A stretch of 64,000 nt of DNA from Changchengzhania lutea (GTDB lineage Bacteria; Bacteroidota; Bacteroidia; Flavobacteriales; Flavobacteriaceae). The notes beneath the pieces are model-generated. The model did not search any database. It worked only from the letters and a program-made list of their open reading frames with translations, and was not told the DNA's origin. This document shows positions 36,229 through 45,329 of this stretch, piece after piece. Location of the stretch: positions 3,348,499-3,412,498 of the forward strand of contig NZ_CP039456.1 of the NCBI RefSeq assembly GCF_006974145.1, in the 5' to 3' direction. The number at the start of each line of letters is the position of its first letter. Positions within the stretch are counted from its first letter, which is position 1. The translations under genes and the position numbers were made by a program.

Positions 36229-38109
36229 ATGTTTCCGCAAGACCAACAAATATTCAATATTCTTTTAGAAACCGTCTCAGATGGCGTTATCATTGTTGAT
36301 AATCATCAAAAGATTATGGAGGTTAACACCTCTGCAGAATATATTTTTGGATATGCTAAAAGTGATCTCATTGATAAAGATTTAAATTTACTGCTCCCTT
36401 CAAATTATCATAAAAGCCATTCAGGGTATTTTGAAAAATTCACCCAAAGAGGTAAGCGTCGAAAAATGGGTGAAACCACTGATATTTTTGCTTTAAAAAA
36501 AGATGGGACTATTTTCCCAATAGAGGTTGAATTGAATCCTTTTACCATATACAACCAAACCTATGTTATGGCTTTGGTTAAGGATGTTTCAGAAAAAAAG
36601 GAGATTGAAAAAAACCTCATGCTTCACTCTAAAGCTTTACAATCTGCCAACAATGGTATCATTATTACCGATGCTTTAAAACATGATAATCCGGTTATTT
36701 ATTTTAATTCGGCTTTTCAAAAGCTTACCGGGTATTCTGAAAAGGAAATACTAAATCATAATTGCAGGTTTTTGCAGGACAAAGACAGAGACCAAAAACC
36801 ACTTAAAAAACTTCGTGAAGCTATAAAAAATGGTGAGAGCTGTCAAGCAACACTCCGCAATTATAAAAAGGACGGTACCATGTTTTGGAATGACTTGTTT
36901 ATTTTTCCGATAACAAATACTCAAGGCACGGTTACAAACTTTATTGGCATACAAAATGATGTGACGCTGAGAAAAAAAGCTGAGGCAGAACAACACCACC
37001 TAGCGACTATTTTTGATGAGTCTTTGAATGAGATCTATGTTTTTGATGCTAAAACATTAAAATTTATAAATGTAAACTTCGGAGCACAAAAGAATATTGG
37101 GTATACTTTAGAGGAATTAAAGGAGATGACACCTTTGGATATTACAACGATTGACAGTAAAATTGAATTTATAAAAACTATTGAGGTCTTACTGAAAAAG
37201 AATGTAGAAAAAATAGAGTTCGAGACGGTACACCGTCGTAAAGATGGGACTATTTATCCGGTGGATGTACATTTGCAGTTATCAAACTTGGGTGAAAAAA
37301 ATGTTTTTGTGGCCATCATTTTAGATATTACCGAACGTAAAAACTACACCACAAAACTAGAATACAAAGTTGAAGAGAGAACGCAGCAACTTCAAATCGC
37401 GCTTAGTAAAGAAAAAGAGCTTAATGAATTAAAAACTAATTTTCTATCCTTGGTTTCGCATGAATTTAAAACCCCTTTAAGTGGCATTTTAACCTCGTCT
37501 TTATTATTGAGTAAATATCAATTAACTGAGGACCAACAAAAACGCGATAAGCATATTAAAATAATTACAGATAAAGTACATTTTTTAAACAATATTTTAA
37601 ACGATTTTTTATCGGTAGAAAAACTGGAGAGAGGTAAAGTGAATTATAGGTTTAGCCATTTTAAACTGAGCAAGGTTGTTAATGAGGTAGTTTATGATGC
37701 CAACATGCTTTTAAAAGAAGGACAACAAATTAAGTACCCAGAAAATATTGATGATTTATCGCTTTACCAAGACGAAAAAATTATTCAGCTGATATTCTTT
37801 AATTTAATCCATAATGCCATTAAATATTCATCTGAAGGCACAGTTATAAGCTTAAATCTTAAGCAGGATCAAAACTTTACGACGTTTGCTATAAAAGATG
37901 AGGGGATAGGCATTCCAGAAAAAGATCAAAAAAATATTTTTGAACGCTATTTTAGAGCAGAAAATGTTATTAATACACAAGGTACGGGCATAGGCCTAAA
38001 CATTGCTAAAAACCACTTAGAAAATCTGGGAGGCTCTATATCTTTTGCAAGCAAAGAACATGTTGGCTCAACCTTTACAGTAACTTTTCCAAATACAGTA
38101 AACTTATGA
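36229..38109 (+). CDS. LOV/PAS hybrid sensor histidine kinase
   Basis: A 626-residue cytoplasmic kinase without membrane helices. PAS 1 is at about 8-122, and resembles the FixL PAS but has no His at the heme-ligand position. The second domain (about 128-245) is a LOV domain: NCRFLQ with the photoactive Cys179, then NYKKDGTMFWN and FIGIQND, the flavin-contact residues. PAS 3 covers about 255-370. HisKA has His411 in VSHEFKTPL, and the ATPase has N-box HNAIKYS, DEGIGIP and GTGIGL. It should sense blue light or redox state through FMN and phosphorylate the response regulator, whose start overlaps its stop (ATGA). Confidence 0.88.
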   Translation: MFPQDQQIFNILLETVSDGVIIVDNHQKIMEVNTSAEYIFGYAKSDLIDKDLNLLLPSNYHKSHSGYFEKFTQRGKRRKMGETTDIFALKKDGTIFPIEVELNPFTIYNQTYVMALVKDVSEKKEIEKNLMLHSKALQSANNGIIITDALKHDNPVIYFNSAFQKLTGYSEKEILNHNCRFLQDKDRDQKPLKKLREAIKNGESCQATLRNYKKDGTMFWNDLFIFPITNTQGTVTNFIGIQNDVTLRKKAEAEQHHLATIFDESLNEIYVFDAKTLKFINVNFGAQKNIGYTLEELKEMTPLDITTIDSKIEFIKTIEVLLKKNVEKIEFETVHRRKDGTIYPVDVHLQLSNLGEKNVFVAIILDITERKNYTTKLEYKVEERTQQLQIALSKEKELNELKTNFLSLVSHEFKTPLSGILTSSLLLSKYQLTEDQQKRDKHIKIITDKVHFLNNILNDFLSVEKLERGKVNYRFSHFKLSKVVNEVVYDANMLLKEGQQIKYPENIDDLSLYQDEKIIQLIFFNLIHNAIKYSSEGTVISLNLKQDQNFTTFAIKDEGIGIPEKDQKNIFERYFRAENVINTQGTGIGLNIAKNHLENLGGSISFASKEHVGSTFTVTFPNTVNL

Positions 38110-39164
38110 AAACAGTTTTACTTATAGAAGACGATATTGTTTTAAGAGAAAATACAGCCGAACTTTTGGAGCTAGCGCATTACAAAGTACTAACGGCTTC
38201 AAACGGCAAAGTAGGCATAACTTTGGCAAAAAAACACCTACCAGATATTATTGTATGTGATATTATGATGCCGGAACTAGATGGTTATAGCGCCCTGAAA
38301 ATACTTTCTAAAAGCAAAACAACTAAACACATTCCTTTTATATTTTTATCCGCAAAAACAGAGCGCTCCGATATAAGGAAGGGCATGAATTTAGGGGCAG
38401 ATGATTATATAACCAAGCCATTTTCTGAGGACGATTTGATTAGTGCTATTGAGAGTCGTTTAGCAAAGGTTTCGATTCTAAAAGATTTAGGGAAAAAACT
38501 TCATAATATAACAGAAGAAGTTCATGAAGAAGATGAAATAAAAACACTCAATGAGTTAAAAAACTTTTTTGATGATTATGGCGATGAATTTGAGTTTAAT
38601 AAAGACGATGTTATTTATCATGAAGGCGACCATTCTAATTATATATATCTAATAAATCGAGGCGCTGTAAAATGTTATAGGATTGATGAACAAGGTAAAG
38701 AACTTGTAACCGCACTGTATAAAGAAGATGATTTATTTGGTTATACATCCTTTACGCAAAATATAGCCCATAAAGAAACCGCGACAGCCATTGCAAACAC
38801 TAAATTATTTGGGGTTTCAATTATAGAATTTAATACTATTCTTGATAAAAATCACAAAGTAGTATTAGAACTTATAGAATTATTAACCGATGATTTGTCT
38901 GTTATCAAAGAACAACTCTTACAAATGGCCTATGGTTCGGTAAATAAAAAAACAGCGGATACTATTTTAAAATTTGCAGAAAAAATAAACAAAAAACCAG
39001 GTGACCCTATTCAAATCTCTCGAAACGATTTGGCAAGCGTTGCAGGCATCGCAACAGAAACTTTAATTAGAACCTTAACATTATTTAAAAAACAGGGCAT
39101 AATTGAAATAAATGGCAGGAATATTAAGGTAGTAAACCTGGATAGATTGAAAAGAATTAATTAG
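38106..39164 (+). CDS. Response regulator with CRP/FNR-type output
   Basis: A 352-residue protein: receiver domain (1-120, phospho-acceptor Asp52 in VCDIMMPELDG, Lys in YITKPFS), cyclic-nucleotide-binding-like fold (about 150-265) and CRP-type HTH (about 280-340). The recognition helix reads TETLIRTL, keeping the Glu and Arg that in FNR and CRP contact TGA, while the FNR Ser is Ile. There is no FNR iron-sulfur cysteine set, so control by phosphorylation is likely. It is translationally coupled to the LOV kinase. It is the best candidate to bind the TGAY-N4-ATCA boxes in this window. Confidence 0.88.
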   Translation: MKTVLLIEDDIVLRENTAELLELAHYKVLTASNGKVGITLAKKHLPDIIVCDIMMPELDGYSALKILSKSKTTKHIPFIFLSAKTERSDIRKGMNLGADDYITKPFSEDDLISAIESRLAKVSILKDLGKKLHNITEEVHEEDEIKTLNELKNFFDDYGDEFEFNKDDVIYHEGDHSNYIYLINRGAVKCYRIDEQGKELVTALYKEDDLFGYTSFTQNIAHKETATAIANTKLFGVSIIEFNTILDKNHKVVLELIELLTDDLSVIKEQLLQMAYGSVNKKTADTILKFAEKINKKPGDPIQISRNDLASVAGIATETLIRTLTLFKKQGIIEINGRNIKVVNLDRLKRIN

Positions 39165-39186
39165 ATTAATATTAGATTTTATAAAA

Positions 39187-39198
39187 TGACATTTATCA
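39187..39198 (+). promoter_or_regulatory. CRP/FNR-like box for the Usp gene
   Basis: TGACATTTATCA, followed after 23 bases by TAAATTTG at 39222-39229, a perfect TAnnTTTG -7 element. The start codon of the universal stress protein is at 39251. Confidence 0.8.
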
Positions 39199-39250
39199 TT
39201 TCATGTAAGTCGACTAAAATATAAATTTGGTTTTGTAAAGATGATAATAA

Positions 39251-40105
39251 ATGAAAAATATACTATTACCAACAGATTTTTCAGAGAATTCATGGAATGC
39301 TATTAAATATGCTCTCAATTTCTTCGAGAATGAAACCTGTAATTTTTACTTACTACATGTAAGCAGTTTGAGATATATTGTAATTGATGACTCTCCATAT
39401 ATTGGTGCAGAAAAGAGTTTAGAGGCTATTTATACTACACCAGCAAAACAAGAATTACGTAAAGTCTTAAAACGTATTGCTGAACAGTTTTCACCCAACA
39501 AAAGCCATAGGTTTTATACACTTTCCGACTACAGTTTTTTTATAGAATCAATTAGAAAACAGGTTGAAGAAAAGAAAATCGATATTATTGTAATGGGCAC
39601 TAAAGGTGCTTCTGGGTTAAAAAAAGTAATTGTAGGAAGCAACACCGCGGATGTTATTACCAAAGTAAAATGCACCACTTTAGCCATTCCAGAAAATGCT
39701 AATTTTAAGAGTTTAACAGAAATAGCATTTCCAACAGATTTTTCATTAAGCTATGATATAGATACGTTGAACACTATTTCGGAACTATTAGAAAATCATT
39801 CTGCCTCATTAAGAATTATTCATATAAGCAAAAAGCGGCAAGACTTAAATAGTAGTCAAAGGAAACACAAAGAGTTATTAGAAGATTTTTTTATTCATCA
39901 TCCGGTTGTGTTTCATTTTTTAAAAAATAAAAGTGTAGAGGACGCCATTCAATGTTTTGTAGAAAGTAGAAATATTGATCTCATTTGTATGATAGCAAAG
40001 AGCTTGAATTATTTTCAACAAATTTTATTTCATTCAAAAGTTAAAGAAATCAGTTACCATACAGATGTTCCATTTTTAGTGTTACATGAAAAAAAAAGAT
40101 TATGA
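39251..40105 (+). CDS. Universal stress protein, tandem UspA
   Basis: A 284-residue protein with two Usp domains. Domain 1 (1-148) has ILLPTDFSENSWNA and the ATP-binding signature MGTKGASGLKKVIVGSNTADV. Domain 2 (about 155-284) begins EIAFPTDFS but lacks the glycine-rich loop, so only the first is likely to bind ATP. It is typical of low-oxygen or starvation regulons. Its stop overlaps the start of the next small gene. Confidence 0.9.
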   Translation: MKNILLPTDFSENSWNAIKYALNFFENETCNFYLLHVSSLRYIVIDDSPYIGAEKSLEAIYTTPAKQELRKVLKRIAEQFSPNKSHRFYTLSDYSFFIESIRKQVEEKKIDIIVMGTKGASGLKKVIVGSNTADVITKVKCTTLAIPENANFKSLTEIAFPTDFSLSYDIDTLNTISELLENHSASLRIIHISKKRQDLNSSQRKHKELLEDFFIHHPVVFHFLKNKSVEDAIQCFVESRNIDLICMIAKSLNYFQQILFHSKVKEISYHTDVPFLVLHEKKRL

Positions 40106-40320
40106 ACCATTCTATTTTTTTAGCGAAGTTTTGGGGTTGGTACCTTATTATTTTCTTTTTGATATTAAGTTTTAACCCCAAACGGATTCAGCAGATTTTT
40201 AATGATCTTAAGGATGAGAAATTTTTAATTATTGGTGCATTTTTGGTTCTTCCTCATATTTGGGGAAACATCAACCAGTTTGAGATAATATCACCTTCTT
40301 ACGCAATAGATCAAAGCTAG
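40102..40320 (+). pseudogene. Small membrane protein truncated by ISL3-type element
   Basis: ATG overlaps the Usp stop (ATGA). About 48 native residues (MNHSIFLAKFWGWYL start, one membrane helix, FNPKRIQQIFNDL) run to 40244, where the element's end begins. The remaining codons to 40320 are read from the element. The native protein probably had further helices. It was presumably co-expressed with the stress protein. Confidence 0.6.
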
Positions 40321-41986
40321 CCCTGCCATACATTTGTCTTTTTATACTCTTTATCCGGTTTACATGGCCTTCCACAGCACCATTGCTCCAGGGCATGTTA
40401 ATTCCGTTTTTAACGGCTTTAATATCCCTCAATAAACCATTGGCAAAAGAGGTTAAGCCCGGCATTTTGTATTTTGAGCGTTTTATAAATTCAATCCATC
40501 GGTTTATATTGCCACATCCTCTTTTTAACATCGTTTTGAAAATCTGCACCAATTTTCGAATGACCTGTAGTTCTGATATATTATCTAATAGTGTTTGTGG
40601 ATACTTTCGCTCATCAGGATCTTTAATAACAGTTAAGCAAGAACCAATATATTTAGCCAGTGTCCTTGAACTTAAGGGTTTTATATAGGGGATTTTTGAA
40701 TTTGTGCAAAATCCGGCGTGGATATTTCAAATCTTTCCTTTATGATATTTATATTGTGGTAAGCCTGCGTTCTACTTCCTTTGTATCCCAATTCATAAAT
40801 CTCGTCTATTATATCTTTCATCATATATCCTTGGTCATTTAATCGAGCAACAATGTGCTGGGCAAATAACTCAATATTGGTTGACTTAGAGCTTATTCTG
40901 GGAGGTAATGATTCTAGTGGGAGATATGAATGAACAGTATTACGGCTTATGCGCAAATCCCTTGCAATCTTTCGTTTAGATATGCCCTTAGCCTGTAATT
41001 CCTTAACCTTATTGAAGGTATCCTGCCTCTGGTCTACTTTTATTTCAACTATTTTTTGGACTTTTGATAATGGTTGCGACTTTTTTCCCTTATCACAGCC
41101 TGCATTCTGACCATCGGACATATTTAAAAGCCCATTGCTTTTATCTTTAATAAGCTTTTTAATTTTTGGATTCACACTTTTGAAATACTTGTCCAAAGCA
41201 TCGGATAGGTTCATTAATAAATGAAATCGGTCCGCGACCTGTTCAGCATTTGGACAAACTTCATTGATAGCAGAAGCATACGAACTGGCCCTGTCTCGAA
41301 GGTAAAATATCAATAGGCTTTGAAGTCTCCATATCAATGAGGATGGTTCCGTAACTTATCCCTTTTCGGTATGCAAAATCATCAACGCCAAGCACCTTTG
41401 GCTGTATTATTGGTGGTAGTTGTTGTCTGTGGACTATTCGTGTAATGGTTGGGCTGCTAACCGAAATTAGTAGTTGTTTAGACAGTATACTGCCCAGTTT
41501 TCCTGTTAATTCAATTGACAAGGCATCCAGTATCTTTGATACCCTTTTTGTCCTTCTTGAATACCTCAGAATATATGGTGTTTGTTCTGAGAATACTTTT
41601 CGGTTACATTGTGGGTTTTGGCATTTAAATTTGCGCGTCTTTAGGATAATAGTGGTTTTGTTTTGAAATACTGGAAGATCTGATAGTGTTCGGGTATAAT
41701 GATCGTGGACTTTATTGCTATATTTTTCACATTTCGGACATTTTGATCGCTTAGCTTTTACTGATGCGTATATTTTAACAATGGAGCAAGAGTAATCAAT
41801 ATTATTTACAATTAGCACAGGCATGCCAATCAGTCGTTTTATGGTCATAAGTAGTTGTCTGATAACTACTTAAAGATAATAAATATGGTCTTACAAAACA
41901 AAAGAATATGCTTTTATTTATCTGACTATCAACAATATAAGACGCCAACCAATGTTTGTGGATTTCCCCAAATATGAGGAAGAACC
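40245..41986 (-). mobile_element. ISL3-family insertion sequence, degenerate
   Basis: The ends are inverted repeats: GGTTCTTCCTCATATTTGGG at 40245-40264 and its complement at 41967-41986, matching for about 24 bases. Inside is one minus-strand transposase gene split by frameshifts. ISL3 elements normally make an 8-bp target duplication, but the flanks (GCATTTTT and ACTTTTAC) do not match, and each flank is a different truncated gene. Confidence 0.8.
40271..41848 (-). pseudogene. ISL3-family transposase with two frameshifts
   Basis: Reading down the minus strand: an N-terminal part (41848-41261) with a zinc finger ([17 protein letters not shown], then [11 protein letters not shown]) and [12 protein letters not shown], the first catalytic Asp region. 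A one-base shift near 41300 leads to a middle part ([30 protein letters not shown], a helix-turn-helix). A second shift at the CCCC run near 40688 leads to the C-terminal part (WSNGAVEGHVNRIKSIKRQ) with the last catalytic Glu. All catalytic segments are present, but the gene needs two repairs, so it is most likely inactive. Confidence 0.8.
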
Positions 41987-42342
41987 ACTTTTACCGGATT
42001 ATCCACATTATCAATTCGGGACATTAAATCTACATAATTTGCAGTTTTTTCATCATCCTCAAATATGATTTCTATATTCGAATAATCTTCTCCGTACTTT
42101 ATGTAATCTTTTTTACCGACTTTCAGATATCTGTTTTGTTCAACTTCTAAAAGGTCTTTAAATTTCTGTCTTTTTAGTTCAATCAATCCATCTAAAATAT
42201 TGCCTAATAAAAGAGTTTTACCAGAACCGTTTTTACCAATAAAAACTATAGGTTTGGGATTTCCATTTTCCTTAAATTTTGGCTGTATATCCAAATTAGA
42301 TATTGGTCCATAATTCTGGAATTTCAAATTCTTTATATACAT
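41987..42342 (-). pseudogene. AAA/ABC-type ATPase, truncated by ISL3-type element
   Basis: The gene starts at 42342 with MYIKNLKFQNYGPISNLDI and a Walker A motif VFIGKNGSGKT near residue 40, as in RecF/SMC-like AAA ATPases used in defence systems such as OLD- or retron-type ATPases. After about 118 residues it runs into the insertion sequence at 41986. Walker B, the signature and the end are missing, so it is not functional. A cassette-like hairpin lies just upstream at 42377-42503. Confidence 0.75.
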
Positions 42343-42376
42343 TCTATTATTTTTCTATCAGGCAGTCAAAATGGTT

Positions 42377-42503
42377 GCCAACGTTTATGTGTATGGTTTG
42401 CGTGGTTAAGCAACTAATTTAGCAAATAAATCACAGATAGAATATTCCGCAGGAATGTTCGTAAGTCGGCAGTGACCAAGCAATTAATTATACAATGTTG
42501 AAC
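42377..42503. repeat. attC-like hairpin E
   Basis: The ends GCCAACG (42377-42383) and AATGTTGAAC (to 42503) face each other. Inner arms GTGTATGGTTTGC (42390-42402) and GCAATTAATTATAC (42480-42493) pair with bulges. The middle has ATTCCGCAGGAATG, itself a small hairpin also found at site F. It lies between the truncated ATPase gene and the IS91-type unit. Confidence 0.6.
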
Positions 42504-42556
42504 TAATCCTCGTACCTCGGAAGCTTTTAAGTTCGTTATAAAAATACAGTAACTTC

Positions 42557-43490
42557 ATGACTTCACAAAAACCTGAAGATATGTATTTAAAAAAAAGCGA
42601 AGACAATTTTAGAAACTGCCTTAGCACAAGTACCTGAATTTAAAAAACTTGCAGATACCTTAGAGAGAAATTTTGCCATAAATGGTAAAGCAACCAGTAC
42701 CTTAAACAATTACTTGCGCTGTTTAGCGCACATCACTATTCATTATAAATGTAGTCCAGAGCACCTTGAAGAATCTCAGATACACGATTATCTCTATCAT
42801 TGTCAAAATCTGCACAAAACACCTTCCGAGAGTTTTTTTAAACATACCATTTATGGGCTCCGAACCACTTACAAGGTTCTGGGGATGGATAAAAAGCGCA
42901 TTCAACTTCCACAAATAAAAAGGCAAAATGACCTTCCTCTTGTTTTGAACAAACAAGAGGTTCGCGAATTATTAAACGCTCCTAAATATCTAAAACACCG
43001 GTTAATTCTGGGTATGCTTTATGGCTGCGGATTGCGCAGTTATGAACTTTGTAACCTGTTACAGTCTGATGTAGATTTTGAACGAAAAACGGTATTTGTA
43101 AAAAAGCAAAAGGGAAAAGCAGACCGTTATGTGCCTTTAAGCACACACCTTGTTCGAGGGCTAAAAAGATATTTTGCAACCGAGAACCCTGTAAAGTATG
43201 TCTTTAATAGTCAGGTTACCAAAGACGGGGTTGTGCAACCACTTACCACCGTTGGTATCCAGTGGGTTATAAAAGAGAGTCGTTCCAAGGTAAACACCCA
43301 AAAGAAGTTTACCACCCATACGCTTCGCCATTCTTACGCCACGCATTTGCTTGAAGACGGGATGAACATTATGTGTTTAAAGGAACTGCTAGGTCATGCT
43401 CGTATTGAAACGACCATCGTGTATTTGCAGGTATCTAATTCCGGGAGCTCGGTTAAATTTAGTCCGTTGGACACCTTGTTTGCAAGGTAA
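42557..43490 (+). CDS. IS91-associated tyrosine recombinase, frameshift in A-run
   Basis: The catalytic part (about 258 residues from 42714) has the tyrosine recombinase residues Arg (GCGLRSYELCNLL), HTLRHSYATHLLEDG and LGHARIETTIVYLQVS. The natural start looks like ATG 42557 (MTSQKPEDMYLKK), but it is one frame off: removing one A from the 8-A run at 42589-42596 joins it to AKTILETALAQVPEFKKL. This is either a mutation or slippage. The start of the IS91-type transposase overlaps its stop by one base, a common pairing in Bacteroidota. Confidence 0.75.
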
Positions 43491-44638
43491 TGCAAGGGAT
43501 ACATAAAGTGGCAGATGTGTTAAATTTAGAAGTAGACCATCTGCAGGACATCGCGCATACCAGTTGGAATTCAAGGGCTTTGCATGCCATTAGAAAATGC
43601 CGTACTAAGGACCTAGGTGGGCATTTAGATTGGTGCATGCATTGTGATAAACTACATTTACAATTTAACTCTTGTCGTAATCGGCATTGTCCTACCTGCC
43701 AAGGCCATAAACAGCAGCAGTGGATTGCCGCTAGAACACAAGAACTGCTTCCTGTGCCTTATTTTCATGTTGTTTTCACACTTCCCGATACTCTAAATCC
43801 TTTGGCATTACAACATCCGCGAGTGCTTTATAAGCTGTTATTCGCGAGTGTTTGGGAAACACTTAGTGCTTTTGGGAACAACCCCAAACATCTAGGGGCA
43901 AAACTGGGCATGATTGCCGTATTGCACACTTGGGGTCAGAACTTAAGTCTACATCCACATCTGCATTGTATCGTCCCTAAAGGTGGCGTATCTAAATCAG
44001 GGTTTTGGAAAAAAGGTAACGCAAAGGATGATTTTCTATTTTCAGTAAAAGCCATGAGCAGAAAATACCGAGGTGTTTTTGTAGCAAAATTACGAAGGGC
44101 ACTTCCAGAATTACCACAAAGTTTATACGATACCCTGTTTAAAAAAGAATGGGTCGTTTATGCGAAACCCCCTTTTGGCAGACCAGAGCACGTGATTGAA
44201 TATTTAGGAAGGTACACCCATAAAATAGCCATTGGCAACCACCGCATCTTGAATATTGATACGGTAGATAAGATCGTTACCTTTGGTTTGAAAGATTATA
44301 AAAAAGGAGGTGAGAAAACAACCTTAACACTACAGAGCAAAGAATTTATACGGCGTTTTCAACTTCATATATTACCTAAAGGGTTTACTAGAATACGGCA
44401 TTATGGATTTTTGAGTAGCAGTTGGAAGAAAGACAGGTTGCCCATGTTGCAATTACAATTAGCAGACAAGGATTTAACACAAATAGAACACCCTATCAAT
44501 CAAAAGGAAGCACTACATCGCTGTTGCCCGAGTTGTAAAAAGGGACGGTTAATAACGCTTTTAACCTTTGGTAGCCGTGGCCCGCCCAAGAATTATATAC
44601 AAATTATAAAACGTAAACTACTAAACTACAACACTTAA
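43490..44638 (+). CDS. IS91-family Y2 transposase
   Basis: A 382-residue HUH-type rolling-circle transposase. The N-terminal zinc-binding domain has CRNRHCPTCQGHKQQQW, the HUH motif is HPHLHCIVPKGG near residue 158, and YLGRYTHKIAIGNHR has the catalytic Tyr region. A second Cys cluster (CCPSCKKG) is near the end. It moves DNA by single-strand rolling circle, without target duplications, and can mobilise neighbours by one-ended transposition. It is about the usual family length. Confidence 0.9.
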   Translation: MQGIHKVADVLNLEVDHLQDIAHTSWNSRALHAIRKCRTKDLGGHLDWCMHCDKLHLQFNSCRNRHCPTCQGHKQQQWIAARTQELLPVPYFHVVFTLPDTLNPLALQHPRVLYKLLFASVWETLSAFGNNPKHLGAKLGMIAVLHTWGQNLSLHPHLHCIVPKGGVSKSGFWKKGNAKDDFLFSVKAMSRKYRGVFVAKLRRALPELPQSLYDTLFKKEWVVYAKPPFGRPEHVIEYLGRYTHKIAIGNHRILNIDTVDKIVTFGLKDYKKGGEKTTLTLQSKEFIRRFQLHILPKGFTRIRHYGFLSSSWKKDRLPMLQLQLADKDLTQIEHPINQKEALHRCCPSCKKGRLITLLTFGSRGPPKNYIQIIKRKLLNYNT

Positions 44639-44864
44639 AAATGGTTCTAAAAGGAACCCTAACATACTAGTGCCTAGAACGAAATAAAGCAACAAAAGCA
44701 AGGCAAATTCTCATAAAAAAATGAGAATTAATCTAAATAAATTTTTCTTATGTTAATACGCTTAGAAAAAAGAAACCATAAGAGGTATAAGCACAACCTT
44801 CTTGTTTGCTAAAGATCTTGTAAACTTCTCGTATTCCCCCTTATCCTCAAATCCCGGATCAGTC

Positions 44865-44921
44865 AACATAGCATATAGCGTTGGCCTATCGGCACGCCAT
44901 ATGCTTAGTTATTGTGGTTAG
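44865..44921. repeat. attC-like hairpin D (short)
   Basis: AACATAGCATATAGCG at 44865-44880 faces ATATGCTTAGTTATTGTGGT to about 44918. TAGCATAT and ATATGCTTA pair with one bulged base, with GCGTTGGCC/GGCACGCC inside. It follows directly after the immunity gene stop (44925). The rest of the 286-base gap (44639-44864) holds the IS91 right end (a small hairpin GGTTCTAAAAGGAACC at 44643-44658) and no gene. Confidence 0.6.
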
Positions 44922-44924
44922 TTT

Positions 44925-45320
44925 TTATTTTCTTCCTTCAAACCGTCCACGAATTATATTGCCTGTTATTATATCAGCCCAAGCTTCATATCCAATCCCA
45001 TAACCTAAATATAATTGGTTGTCTTGAATACTCAAATTTGATACTTCAAATTCATGCTCGCCAAAGACAGGCTTATTTAACTTTAAAAGCCCCGTTTTGT
45101 ATATTAAATTACCTTGTAGGTCAAACTTCAGTACATTATTCTCTTTGGTGTTTCTAAGTTCGGGATAAGCTTTACTCATGTATTCTGTTAAATAGGTACA
45201 TACATATATATAGTCATCATTGAGTATAAATTGATTGATTCTTCTTTTATTCAAATGTTTACCAAGCGTAATGGTTTTATCATTTAATTGTATTATGCCT
45301 AATGAGCTAAATGAAATCAT
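44925..45320 (-). CDS. Putative immunity protein of orphan toxin domain 1
   Basis: A 131-residue soluble protein without signal. It is similar to the 128-residue protein at 45645-46031: both share VFDLQGxL or LKFDLQGNL, a Leu-x-Leu-x-Tyr segment, YEAWxDI and G-x-IR near the C-terminus. Its place directly after a toxin domain that is itself a homologue of the carrier's toxin domain makes immunity the best explanation. No family name known. Confidence 0.65.
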   Translation of the reverse strand: MISFSSLGIIQLNDKTITLGKHLNKRRINQFILNDDYIYVCTYLTEYMSKAYPELRNTKENNVLKFDLQGNLIYKTGLLKLNKPVFGEHEFEVSNLSIQDNQLYLGYGIGYEAWADIITGNIIRGRFEGRK

Positions 45321-45329
45321 ATTTTTAAA

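Noticed and set aside
36229-36600. Heme-based FixL oxygen sensor in the first PAS domain
   Set aside because: The overall PAS sequence resembles FixL, but the position of the heme-binding His is occupied by a basic residue other than His, so heme binding is not supported.
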